The translations under genes were made by a program, and so were the position numbers. The notes beneath the pieces are model-generated. The model did not search any database. It was not told where the DNA came from and saw only the letters and a program-made list of their open reading frames with translations. From Prevotella heparinolytica (lineage in GTDB: Bacteria > Bacteroidota > Bacteroidia > Bacteroidales > Bacteroidaceae), in NCBI RefSeq assembly GCF_004342845.1, contig NZ_SLXB01000009.1, positions 1-64,000 on the forward strand: a stretch of DNA of 64,000 nucleotides, given 5' to 3'. Numbering within the stretch: position 1 is the first letter of the stretch; every line of letters begins with the position of its first letter. Shown piece by piece: positions 9,601-18,443 of this stretch.

Positions 9601-10654
9601 AGGACACGGAGACGATTCATATAAATACAACCGCCCGATAACGGCCAATTTCAGTTCAAACATATACGGCAAGGCTGACCTGTCTGCCTTGAAAGCCCAT
9701 CTGTGCGATTGCATCCGTGGAAGCGGCATGCAGGCGCCGGATGATTGCCTTTCGTCTTATCCCGAACCGGAACCCTATACCCTCGAAGCACGCCTTACCG
9801 CCCGCCATGGCCTTCCTGCCGATGCCGTATGCGTGACAAACGGCGCCACCGAAGCCATCTATCTCATTGCCCAGACTTTCAGAGGGACGCATACCGCTAT
9901 CTTGCAGCCCACTTTCAGCGAGTATGCCGATGCCTGCCGCATGCACGGGCATCGGGTCGTATCGCTTTATCGGATTCCTGACGAAAAAGAGGATTACCTC
10001 TTGCCAAAAGAGGTGCGCATGCTGTGGCTGTGCAATCCAAACAATCCCACGGGGGAAGTCGTCGGGAAAGAGCATCTGGCGAAACTCATCGAACACAATG
10101 GGCAAGTGTGCTTCGTCATCGACCAATCTTACGAACACTTCACATTGAAGCCCCTCTTCTCTCCGGCAGAGACGATGGCTTGGCCCAACGTGTTGTTGCT
10201 TCACTCCATGACCAAGCGTTATGCCGTGCCCGGTTTGCGCTTGGGCTATGTCACCGGAGCCTCCAACCTGCTGCATCGCTTGCGCACCAATCGCATGCCC
10301 TGGTCGGTGAACCGGATAGCCATCGAAGCCGGACTGTATCTATTGGAGCACGATGCTCCCGATGCTCCGGACGTTTCCACTTATCTGCAAGAAACGCGCC
10401 GTTTGCACGCTGCACTCCAAACTCTTGGAGGGCTTGAAGTGTGGGACACGGCAACCCACTTCATGCTGATACGGCTCCGTTCGGGCAAGGCTTCTGCCTT
10501 GAAAGATTATCTTGCCGAAGCGCATGGCATCTTGATTCGCGATGCTTCCAATTTTGACGGACTGGACGAACGCTTCTTCCGCATAGCTACGCAAACACCC
10601 GAAGAGAACGATCGACTGGTGAAAGCGATAGAGCAATGGTTTGCCGAAGAATGA
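9593..10654 (+). CDS. cobD: L-threonine-O-3-phosphate decarboxylase (CobD-type)
   Basis: A 353-residue PLP enzyme of the class I/II aminotransferase fold. It is predicted to decarboxylate L-threonine phosphate to (R)-1-amino-2-propanol phosphate, the linker of the cobalamin nucleotide loop. Evidence is the substrate/PLP region YPEPEPYTLEARLTARHG, VTNGATEAIYLIAQ, the NPNNPTGEV motif, and the PLP lysine in HSMTKRYAVPGLRLGY. The family is hard to separate from histidinol-phosphate aminotransferase by motif alone, but overlap with cobQ upstream and cbiB downstream makes the cobalamin role convincing. Names differ between species (cobD or cobC). Confidence 0.9.
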   Translation: MIEGHGDDSYKYNRPITANFSSNIYGKADLSALKAHLCDCIRGSGMQAPDDCLSSYPEPEPYTLEARLTARHGLPADAVCVTNGATEAIYLIAQTFRGTHTAILQPTFSEYADACRMHGHRVVSLYRIPDEKEDYLLPKEVRMLWLCNPNNPTGEVVGKEHLAKLIEHNGQVCFVIDQSYEHFTLKPLFSPAETMAWPNVLLLHSMTKRYAVPGLRLGYVTGASNLLHRLRTNRMPWSVNRIAIEAGLYLLEHDAPDAPDVSTYLQETRRLHAALQTLGGLEVWDTATHFMLIRLRSGKASALKDYLAEAHGILIRDASNFDGLDERFFRIATQTPEENDRLVKAIEQWFAEE

Positions 10655-10708
10655 ATCGATCCTGAAAATGAAAATATAATTGAAGAAGAACCTCAATGCG
10701 TGTAGAAA

Positions 10709-11674
10709 ATGGAAGAGTTATTGATTTTTTTAGGTATTTCCTTTAATTTGAATTTGCCTTTGCTCACAGCTTGGTTGGTCGATCGACTGTTGGGCGATCC
10801 GCTTTGGCTTCCACATCCCATAGTAGCTTTCGGCAAAGCTATCTCTTTTCTTGAGCATCGGATGAATCATGGTTCACATTTACGTCTGAAAGGAATGCTC
10901 GTCACGCTGTTTCTTGTAGTGGGTGTCTACTTGTTTACGCTGTTCCTGCTTCGCTTCAGTGCCCTCTATTCTTCGGGACTACTCCTAAGCCTACAAATCC
11001 TTTTGATATTCTATTGTCTGGCAGGCACTACCTTGATTCGTGAAGTCCGCATGGTATTCCGGGCTGTGGATAGCTCTTTGGAGGAAGGAAGAACGCAAAT
11101 AGCCCGTATTGTAGGACGCGACACTTCCCGGCTCTCGGCACAAGAGGTACGTACGGCTGCCCTCGAAACGCTGGCCGAGAATCTCAGTGACGGGGTGGTA
11201 GCTCCTCTTTTCTGGTATCTGCTGCTGGGTGTTCCCGGCATGCTCGCCTATAAGATGGTGAATACATTGGACTCCATGATAGGCTATCGGAATGAACATT
11301 ACCGCCGCTTCGGCTGTTTTGCCGCCCGTCTGGACGATGTAGCCAATTACATTCCTGCTCGTCTGACCGCTTTTCTGATGGTACTTGTTGCCGGACGACT
11401 TTCTTTGCTTGCTTTCGTAGCTCGATATGGCAAGCAGCACGCCAGTCCCAACTCCGGCTATCCGGAAGCCGCTCTTGCAGGTATCTTGAACTGCCGTTTC
11501 GGAGGTCCTCACGATTATTTTGGCGAAGAAGTGTGGAAACCTTACATCGGAATCACCCCCCGAATGTTAACAACAGAAGATATGCGGCCGGCCATCCGTA
11601 TCAACCGTCGCACGGAGGTTTTGATGATTCTGCTGGTATTCCTCTTCTCCACGTTGTTTTATTGGATTCATTGA
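10709..11674 (+). CDS. cbiB: Adenosylcobinamide-phosphate synthase (CbiB)
   Basis: A 321-residue integral membrane protein that joins aminopropanol phosphate to adenosylcobyric acid. Characteristic features are the N-terminal WLVDRLLGDPLWLPHPIVAFG, the central ETLAENLSDGVVAPLFWYLL, NTLDSMIGYRNEHYRRFG, and a C-terminal membrane helix. It follows cobD after 54 bases and is probably cotranscribed. Its substrate comes directly from the two genes upstream. The nucleotide-loop assembly genes cobU, cobS and cobT are not in this window. The transporter downstream is convergent. Confidence 0.95.
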   Translation: MEELLIFLGISFNLNLPLLTAWLVDRLLGDPLWLPHPIVAFGKAISFLEHRMNHGSHLRLKGMLVTLFLVVGVYLFTLFLLRFSALYSSGLLLSLQILLIFYCLAGTTLIREVRMVFRAVDSSLEEGRTQIARIVGRDTSRLSAQEVRTAALETLAENLSDGVVAPLFWYLLLGVPGMLAYKMVNTLDSMIGYRNEHYRRFGCFAARLDDVANYIPARLTAFLMVLVAGRLSLLAFVARYGKQHASPNSGYPEAALAGILNCRFGGPHDYFGEEVWKPYIGITPRMLTTEDMRPAIRINRRTEVLMILLVFLFSTLFYWIH

Positions 11675-11710
11675 TGACAGATTCCCCTAAAACATTTAAT
11701 TCAAACCTCC

Positions 11711-13399
11711 TTATCCCAATGCCAGTATCAGCATTTGCGCCGTGAGCACCCGCAAAAACATGGTCAACGGATAAACCGTGGCATATCCTACGGCAGGAGC
11801 ATCGCAAGAGGTCAGTTCCGAAGAGTAGGCCAGTGCGGGCGGATTGGTATTCGAGCCTGAAAGCACACCGATGAGCGTAAAATAATTCAGCTTCCAGAAA
11901 TAACGTCCCACCATACCGGCAATGAGCAGGGGGACTACTGTAATGATGGCTCCATAGGCAATCCATACATAACCTCCTTCATGGATAATGGTATCTACAA
12001 AACCTTTCCCTGCTCCGAGTCCCACGCACGCCAGAAAGAGTGAAATGCCTATTTCGCGTATCATCAGATTTGCGCTCATCGTAGTATAGGTTATCAGTTT
12101 GTAGCGCGGGCCGAAACGACTGATAAGGATGGAGACGATAAGCGGCCCTCCTGCCAGTCCCAGTTTCACGGGTTGCGGAATGCCGGGAAACATGAAGGGG
12201 ATGCTTCCCAATATACAACCCAGTGCAATGCCCAAAAAGATGGGAATCAGATTTGGGTGGTTCAGGCGCTTCAGCGAGTTGCCCAGCACCTTCTCGGCAT
12301 GCCCCATTGCAAGCTCGCTGCCCACAACCGTCACCCGGTCGCCCATCTGTAATTGCAGGTTCGGAGCAGCCACCAAGTCGACGCCCGAACGGTTCACACG
12401 CGTGATGCTGGCTCCGAAATTCTTGCGTATCTTCAGTTGCGCCAGCGACTTCCCGTTCAGTTCGGGCTTCGTGATAAGAAAACGGCGGGATATCAGTTTC
12501 TTGTCCACCTTCTCCCACTCCACCGTGATTCTTTTGCCCAGAAAGGCAATAATGGCCTCCACATCCTTGGGGTCGGCAATGAAGAGAATCTCATCCCCTA
12601 CATGCAACACGGTGTCGGCACTTGCCAGTTCCGCTTCTCCGTTGCCTCCGTGATGGCGTATGCGGGAGATGACAAACGCGCGGTTCAGCAACGGTTTTGC
12701 CTCTTTTATCTTCTTGCCGTCTATGGCTTCATTGCGTATCTCCACAGAGACGGGGCTGACCGTCAGCTCCTGCTGATGTCCCAACCCGCACTCCGCTTCC
12801 GCCTCTTCCCTGCCCGCATCTATGCGAAACAGATATTTCAGCGCCAGCAGTGACAGGATGCACCCTATGACACCCAACGGATAGGCCACGGCATAGCCCA
12901 AAGCTATTTCGGGCGCATCTACTCCGGTCAGGTCGCTGTTGGCTTGTTGGGCGGCGCCCAGACCGGGAGTATTCGTCACTGCTCCGGACAGGATGCCGAC
13001 CATTGTGGTAATGGGTATATCCGTAAGAAAATGAAGCAGGACGGTAGTCAGCACGCTGACGAAAACAGCCAGCACCGCCAGCATGTTCAGCGTAAGCCCA
13101 CCTTTCCTGAAGGCGGAGAAAAAACCGGGTCCCACTTGCAGGCCGATGGAATATACAAAGAGAATCAGCCCGAATTCTTTCAGAAAGTGTAGCAGATGTT
13201 CGTTCAAATTCAAATTGAAATGTCCGAAAACAATGCCTACAAACAATATCCAAGTGACACCCAACGAAATGCCCGCCACTTTCACCTTTCCCAATATAAT
13301 GCCGAAAGCGATGACAAGCGACAAAACAAGAACGGAATGTGCCACTCCGCCTCCCCAAAGATTGGGATAACCTTCAAAAAGATTCCTTAATAATTCCAT
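11711..13399 (-). CDS. YidE/AspT-family transporter with two TrkA-C domains
   Basis: A 562-residue membrane protein with two repeated membrane blocks (about residues 1-170 and 380-560) flanking two RCK_C/TrkA-C-like regulatory domains (about 190-370). This layout is typical of the putative AspT/YidE/YbjL transporter family. Conserved GVLSGSNTNPPALAY and GAVTNTPGLGAAQQ loops mark the two halves. The frame extends upstream to 13510, but MELLRNLFEG at 13399 gives the standard N-terminus. The substrate is unknown. A cobalamin riboswitch on the same strand lies about 310 bases upstream, but a terminator-like hairpin stands between them, so B12 control is possible rather than shown. Confidence 0.8.
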   Translation of the reverse strand: MELLRNLFEGYPNLWGGGVAHSVLVLSLVIAFGIILGKVKVAGISLGVTWILFVGIVFGHFNLNLNEHLLHFLKEFGLILFVYSIGLQVGPGFFSAFRKGGLTLNMLAVLAVFVSVLTTVLLHFLTDIPITTMVGILSGAVTNTPGLGAAQQANSDLTGVDAPEIALGYAVAYPLGVIGCILSLLALKYLFRIDAGREEAEAECGLGHQQELTVSPVSVEIRNEAIDGKKIKEAKPLLNRAFVISRIRHHGGNGEAELASADTVLHVGDEILFIADPKDVEAIIAFLGKRITVEWEKVDKKLISRRFLITKPELNGKSLAQLKIRKNFGASITRVNRSGVDLVAAPNLQLQMGDRVTVVGSELAMGHAEKVLGNSLKRLNHPNLIPIFLGIALGCILGSIPFMFPGIPQPVKLGLAGGPLIVSILISRFGPRYKLITYTTMSANLMIREIGISLFLACVGLGAGKGFVDTIIHEGGYVWIAYGAIITVVPLLIAGMVGRYFWKLNYFTLIGVLSGSNTNPPALAYSSELTSCDAPAVGYATVYPLTMFLRVLTAQMLILALG

Positions 13400-13455
13400 A
13401 GTTGCTACATTGGTTATATAGATGGTAAAACAATCAATAATCGGGCTTTGAGATC

Positions 13456-13496
13456 TTTTTAAAAGTATCCCCACAGAAATCACTTCTCCGGGGATA
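13456..13496 (-). terminator. Hairpin terminator between riboswitch and transporter
   Basis: On the minus strand GTATCCCC (13496-13489 complement) pairs with GGGGATAC (13471-13464 complement), followed by TTTTAAAAAG. It would end a transcript that starts at the cobalamin riboswitch before it reaches the transporter start at 13399, or act as a conditional attenuator. Confidence 0.6.
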
Positions 13497-13705
13497 CGCA
13501 CTTTACACATTGAAACAGCTATTTATATGGGCATATTGCCGTGTTTTAGCTTAGTCCGATACAACTGCCGGCACATACATGCCCCGACAATGCACTGCGT
13601 CATAGGCATACCTTGTCACAAGCATACCTCTTCCAGATCCGAATGTCGACTATTTGTTTTTTACGCGCTGTCTTCCTAATCCCACGAGCAAAGGCAGCAT
13701 TTAAC

Positions 13706-13886
13706 GAATGGCAGGTCTTCTGACTGACTCCTAATCTTGAAGCCTTCCCGATACATACAGCGCACGTATCAGTGGCAAAGGTTCTTTTCAAGATTTCAAC
13801 AGAGCTTCACAGCAGCGGGACTGTCCGGGATTTGCACCCGATTCCCTTTTAATCCGAATGACGGAAACGTTCATCCGAAACCAATT
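13706..13886 (-). promoter_or_regulatory. Cobalamin riboswitch (minus strand)
   Basis: Read on the minus strand, it has all core blocks of the cobalamin riboswitch: AAAAGGGAA, GGGTGCAAATCCCGGACAG, the B12-box neighbourhood CCCGCTGCTGTGAAGC, TTTGCCACTG, GGGAAGGC, and the closing GTCAGAAGACCTGCC. The next gene on that strand is the YidE-type transporter about 310 bases away. No convincing small gene lies in between; the 63-aa frame over it is a shadow. Confidence 0.93.
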
Positions 13887-14051
13887 CAGGCACAAAGATA
13901 ATGGAAATCGGAAGCAATACAAAAAAACGGCCGTTTTTTTTCGAAAGCGACCGGCTCGTCTCATCGACAAAGGTTCCTTCACGCGTGTTTTTATCTATTT
14001 TATTTTACAAAACAGACGGAAACCCCGATGGCTTTCCAACACAACTTATTT

Positions 14052-14162
14052 CAGTCACTGAGTGAATGTGATTCAGTCGGCGACTGAAACCATTTGAGTC
14101 AGGGACTGAAACCATTTCAGTCGCCGACTGATTCTACCCCCTCTCAGAAGTACTTCTGAGAG
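14052..14162. repeat. 22-bp periodic array with CAGTCGCCGACTG cores
   Basis: Units start at 14052, 14074, 14096, 14118 and 14140, exactly 22 bases apart. Cores are CAGTCGGCGACTG or CAGTCGCCGACTG followed by words such as aaaccattt. The last unit has a different core, a 22-base perfect palindrome centred on AGTACT (14141-14162). It lies between the two divergent riboswitch regions. Confidence 0.85.
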
Positions 14163-14342
14163 GGGTGGAAGAAGAAACAGAGAAGGCATAAAGCATCGAC
14201 ACGTCATGATAAAAAAACATGACTCATAGAGCATCTGTCGTAAAGCTATACAGGGCTATCCTGAAATCATGCCAAGAGCACCGCAATCAGAAGAAAGCAT
14301 TAGTGAATTAAAAAAGAAAGCATCCGATAGTGTTTTTTTTCT

Positions 14343-14350
14343 TATCTTTG
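14343..14350 (+). promoter_or_regulatory. Candidate -7 box for riboswitch-led operon
   Basis: An exact TATCTTTG lies just before the plus-strand cobalamin riboswitch and would place transcription start near 14357, making the riboswitch the 5' leader of the TonB receptor operon. Confidence 0.6.
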
Positions 14351-14361
14351 CTGCCGATTTT

Positions 14362-14545
14362 GGTTCGCATCCTCCATTCCATAAGAGAGAAATGCGATGA
14401 AAAGGGAATCAGGTGCAAATCCTGAACAGACCCGCTGCTGTAAGTCCTTTCGATATCTTTGAGTATTCTGCAAGCCACTGTCTTCAAAAAAAGGGATGGG
14501 AAGGCATTCAAAGAGGGACAAGTCAGAAGACCTGCCAAGACGATA
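14362..14545 (+). promoter_or_regulatory. Cobalamin riboswitch (plus strand)
   Basis: The conserved blocks are in order: AAAAGGGAATC, GGTGCAAATCCTGAACAG, CCCGCTGCTGTAAG, GCAAGCCACTG, GGGAAGGC and GTCAGAAGACCTGCC. It directly precedes the TonB receptor gene and should repress the operon when intracellular cobalamin is high, as known for this class. The following stretch to 14665 probably holds the expression platform. Confidence 0.95.
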
Positions 14546-14683
14546 TGGTTTTTGTGCTTTCGGGGGAATAAAGCCGCAAAACATCGAGTCGAGGTATTCC
14601 TACCTATATCGATACAAGGAATCTTTCTCTTTGTTTTTCTTCTCTCCGTGAAAGCAAGTTTACGAATGCTTAAAGGAATCGGA

Positions 14684-17044
14684 ATGAGAATTACCGCATA
14701 TCTGTCATTGATACTCATCATGCTGCTGCCTGCATATATGGCGGCGCAGAATAAAGCCACCCTGTCCGGGAAAGTTGCAGACCGGAACGGAACCCCCATC
14801 GCTCAAGCCACCATTGCCATCGAGGGAACAACGTCCGGAACTTATACGGACGACCGCGGCAGGTATTCACTGCAAGTGTCTCCGGGGAGACATACATTTG
14901 TCGTCTCTTTTTTGGGCTACCGCACCGTGAAGCAGTCGCTCGACATCCGGCAGGACAAAAGGCTCAATTTCACATTGCAAGAAAGTGCCGTGGAGCTGAA
15001 CACCGTAGAAGTCTATGGCAAAACCCAAACGCAAAAAATCAAGGAAGGGGCTTTCACCGTCAATGCGCTCGACGTGAAATCAACGGTAAATTCGTTGAAT
15101 AACCTTAATAATCTGGTGAACCGTACAACAGGCATCAAGGTCAGAGAGGAAGGCGGGGTCGGTTCGGATTTCGACCTCTCCATCAACGGGATGTCCGGCA
15201 ATTCCATTCGCTATTTCTTGGACGGAATGCCGTTGGATGCAAAAGGAAGCGGTGTTTCATTGGCAAATTTGCCGGTCAATATCATCGACAGAATCGAAAT
15301 ATACAAAGGAGTGGTTCCGGCAGTTTTAGGAACCGACGCGTTGGGTGGCGCCATCCATATCATCACGAAGCAGGAAAAGAAACATTTTCTGGACGCTTCT
15401 TACAGCATCGGCTCTTTCCATAGCCACCGAGCCGACCTGAACGCGCAAATTGTAGAACCGAAGACGGGGCTTATCATCAGGCCCACCGTGGGTGTGAACT
15501 ATTCGAAGAACGATTATCGGATGAAAAACGTAGAGATGCGCGACGAAAGCGGAGACAACTTCATCATCGGCAACCCCAAACGTTTTCACGACGCCTACTT
15601 CTCTCTGTGGGGACAGATAGAAGCCGGAGTAACCGGAAAAAAATGGGCTGACGAGTTCTTCGTTTCCGCCTCTTACTCCAAAACAGACAAGGAATTGCAA
15701 ACCGGCTCCGTACAGAATAAGGTGTACGGAATGGCCGAAAGAAAATCGGATGCATGGAACATAGCGGCACGCTACCGCAAACAACACTTCATCCTGAGAA
15801 ACATGCAGTTGAGCGCCTCCCTCTCTCGCACTTGGGATCATTCTCTGACCGTCGACACCGCCTACCGCAAGTATTACTGGGATGGCGGCTACATCGTGAC
15901 CCAGCGCAACGAAATTATGGGCAAACAACCTTCCATGCGCCATTACAAAAGACCTCTGACCATTGTGCGTACCAACCTCGATTATCGGCTGAACGACCGC
16001 CATAACCTAAACCTCAACTATCACCTGATCCGAATCGGAAACGACCGGTACGACGAAACGGACGAAGAATTCAAACCTTCAAACGATGTCGTGACCAAAC
16101 ACATCATAGCCCTTTCTTACAACCAACTGCTGTTTGATGGAAAAATGAGCAATGTGTTCTTTGTAAAAGATTATATCAACCACCCGAACATCCGACAGAC
16201 CGACCAGCCCAGTGTCACAGGTTCCGGAAAAGTGCAAGGCGCCACCACCCGGAACTATATAGGTTACGGAGCCGGAACAAGGTATACCGTGGCCGAACCT
16301 TTGTCCGTCAAAGCATCCTACGAACACAGCGTAAGGTTGCCGGTGGCCCGCGAACTGCTTGGAAACGGCACTACCATCTATGCCAACGTAGCCTTGAAAC
16401 CCGAAAGCAGCGACAACCTCAACGTCGCACTTTTCGGCACATGGCATCCCTATGCCGGACATACGGTTTATTACGAAGCCGGCGCTTTTCTGCGAAACGT
16501 AAACAACTATATCCAAACCACCATAACCGAAAAAGAGGGAACGATGCAATACACCAACGTTCCGGCAGTACATATCAAAGGGCTGGAAGGAGAAGTGCGC
16601 TATGACTGGCAGTCCAAGCTCCTGCTTGCCGGCAATATCAGCTATCAGGACGCACGCGATCAGCAAAAGCTGAAGAGCGACGGGAAACCCTCGGCCACCT
16701 ACAACAACCGTGTGCCCAACCGCCCGTGGCTGTTCGGCAACGCCGAAGCCTCTTATACTTTCAGCAATCCCCTGTTGCCTCACGGCAAGCTTCGCCTGAA
16801 CTGTACTTACCGGTGGGTGCATTGGTATTTCCTTACTTGGGAAGCCTACGGAAGTTACGAAAACAAGGCCCGTATCCCCACCCAGCATATTTGTGACGCC
16901 GACGTCACATACTCATGGAATCGCGGACGCTACAACATAGCCTTGGAGTGCAGCAACTTCCTGAACCGGACAGCCTACGACAATTACAAGCTGCAAAAAC
17001 CGGGACGAGCCTTTATGGCCAAGTTCAGGCTCTTCATCGAGTGA
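14684..17044 (+). CDS. TonB-dependent outer-membrane receptor under cobalamin riboswitch
   Basis: A 786-residue outer-membrane receptor. The reading frame opens at 14459 inside the riboswitch, so the real start is 14684 (MRITAYLSLILIMLLPAYMA, a signal peptide) or 14666. Domains: signal peptide to about residue 22, a carboxypeptidase-regulatory-like domain (GKVADRNGTPIAQATIAIEG), the plug (about 120-230, with FLDGMPLDAKG and GTDALGGAIHIITK), and a 22-strand-type barrel ending in a terminal aromatic strand (FMAKFRLFIE). It is not a SusC-length protein. The gene order receptor, DUF4374 lipoprotein, PepSY protein resembles the XusABC xenosiderophore system of B. thetaiotaomicron. The riboswitch suggests a corrinoid, cobalt or related porphyrinoid substrate; the ligand is unproven. 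Confidence 0.88.
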   Translation: MRITAYLSLILIMLLPAYMAAQNKATLSGKVADRNGTPIAQATIAIEGTTSGTYTDDRGRYSLQVSPGRHTFVVSFLGYRTVKQSLDIRQDKRLNFTLQESAVELNTVEVYGKTQTQKIKEGAFTVNALDVKSTVNSLNNLNNLVNRTTGIKVREEGGVGSDFDLSINGMSGNSIRYFLDGMPLDAKGSGVSLANLPVNIIDRIEIYKGVVPAVLGTDALGGAIHIITKQEKKHFLDASYSIGSFHSHRADLNAQIVEPKTGLIIRPTVGVNYSKNDYRMKNVEMRDESGDNFIIGNPKRFHDAYFSLWGQIEAGVTGKKWADEFFVSASYSKTDKELQTGSVQNKVYGMAERKSDAWNIAARYRKQHFILRNMQLSASLSRTWDHSLTVDTAYRKYYWDGGYIVTQRNEIMGKQPSMRHYKRPLTIVRTNLDYRLNDRHNLNLNYHLIRIGNDRYDETDEEFKPSNDVVTKHIIALSYNQLLFDGKMSNVFFVKDYINHPNIRQTDQPSVTGSGKVQGATTRNYIGYGAGTRYTVAEPLSVKASYEHSVRLPVARELLGNGTTIYANVALKPESSDNLNVALFGTWHPYAGHTVYYEAGAFLRNVNNYIQTTITEKEGTMQYTNVPAVHIKGLEGEVRYDWQSKLLLAGNISYQDARDQQKLKSDGKPSATYNNRVPNRPWLFGNAEASYTFSNPLLPHGKLRLNCTYRWVHWYFLTWEAYGSYENKARIPTQHICDADVTYSWNRGRYNIALECSNFLNRTAYDNYKLQKPGRAFMAKFRLFIE

Positions 17045-17109
17045 TGCGGACAAACCATACCGAGCAGATAAATCAATAAATCGTTTAAACCAATAAAACA
17101 GTAAACAGT

Positions 17110-18402
17110 ATGAAAAAGATCAGATTCTCACTTCTTGCCTTTATGGCAGCCGTGACAGTATTCTCATTCACAGCTTGCTCTGACGACAAACCGGAATCCA
17201 CTCCCGATGTACCGACAATCGACGAAGGAAAATATCACTTCGACCTCTTCGTCACTGTCGATAAACATGGCGGCATGAGCAGCAAAAACACGACGATTGT
17301 CAACAGCACCGCTTCGCTGGCTGCCGACAAGGGTGTCATCACCATCAAAAGAGAGGGAGCCGAACTCAACGACTTCTCCATGGAGTCCATCTCCAAAGGA
17401 AAATACTATTACCAGATTCCTTCCACTGCCGACCGCTTCGTGAAGTATCAAATCAAGAACAACTCCGTTCAAACCATCAAAGAGCGTCCGTTCAAGGCCA
17501 ATAGCTACAAAGCACGTTCATACACGCACGCGTGGCTGAACGACAACACACTCGTCATCATGTCCGCCAACGGAAAAGCCGACAAAATCATCTGGACCAA
17601 ACTGAATACCGACGACATGAGCATATCGGGCGAAGGCACGCTGGCTCTCCCTCTGCCCGCATCCATTTTGGAGGGGGAAGAAACCAAGAAGTTCACCACA
17701 TCGGGCATTCTTACCTATAATGAAAAGGCAGGCAAACTCTACTATTTCTACTTCGGAAAAAACGGAGCTTCAGGGGCAAGCGGCAAAGCCACCACAAACT
17801 TCTATACCGCCGTTCTCAATCCCGAAACAATGGCCGTAGAAAGCAAGAAGATGAACACCAAAGCACACGAAATGGCAGGAAGCGCCTACGGAGAGCTGAT
17901 GCAGAACTGCGTGATGTATGATGAAGACGGCAACCTCTATCTGGCTGCATTCAATAACATCGGTAAAGTGGAAGAGGGGTGCTTGCTGCGTATCAAGAAA
18001 GGCGAAAGCGACATCGACCCTACATACAACGGCTATAAGAACACGGAAGGCAAACTGCTCACCGTTCAATATCTGGGAGGCAACAAAGCATTGGCATATG
18101 TCCGCAACGACTCTCAAGGCACGAAAATCGACTCTTACAGCCATTATTACGTGATTGTGAACCTCTCCACCGGACAAAGCGAACGCCTGAAATACAACGG
18201 AAAAGAAATTGCATATAGCGGCGGCCGCTTCTCGCAGCGTTCCGTTATCTTCAACAACAAGGCCTACATCGGCGTGAACACGAAGGACGACGCCAACTCC
18301 ATCATCTACATTTACGACATCAAGACCGGCAGTGTAGAAAAAGGTGCGGAAGTGGGCGGAAGCTTCTTCTTCGATATGATACGCGTCATCGAGAACGATT
18401 GA
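17110..18402 (+). CDS. DUF4374 lipoprotein (XusB-like), probable surface binding protein
   Basis: A 430-residue lipoprotein with signal peptide and lipobox ending in FTACSDD (Cys near residue 23). The body has repeated short strands with YYYQIPS, RSYTHAWLNDNTLVIMS and GRFSQRSVIFNNKAYIGVN segments, as expected for a beta-propeller of the DUF4374 family. XusB of B. thetaiotaomicron, which binds ferric enterobactin, belongs to this family as I recall it. It follows the TonB receptor by 65 bases and probably caps or feeds it at the cell surface. Under a cobalamin riboswitch the ligand could be a corrinoid or another tetrapyrrole, analogous in role to BtuG, although it is not obviously a BtuG sequence. 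Confidence 0.8.
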   Translation: MKKIRFSLLAFMAAVTVFSFTACSDDKPESTPDVPTIDEGKYHFDLFVTVDKHGGMSSKNTTIVNSTASLAADKGVITIKREGAELNDFSMESISKGKYYYQIPSTADRFVKYQIKNNSVQTIKERPFKANSYKARSYTHAWLNDNTLVIMSANGKADKIIWTKLNTDDMSISGEGTLALPLPASILEGEETKKFTTSGILTYNEKAGKLYYFYFGKNGASGASGKATTNFYTAVLNPETMAVESKKMNTKAHEMAGSAYGELMQNCVMYDEDGNLYLAAFNNIGKVEEGCLLRIKKGESDIDPTYNGYKNTEGKLLTVQYLGGNKALAYVRNDSQGTKIDSYSHYYVIVNLSTGQSERLKYNGKEIAYSGGRFSQRSVIFNNKAYIGVNTKDDANSIIYIYDIKTGSVEKGAEVGGSFFFDMIRVIEND

Positions 18403-18443
18403 CTCTCTTTTAACATCACCCTGACAACAGTCTGTTCAATCCT

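Noticed and set aside
13600-13791. 63-codon minus-strand frame
   Set aside because: Most of it overlaps the conserved cobalamin riboswitch core, so it is not a credible gene.
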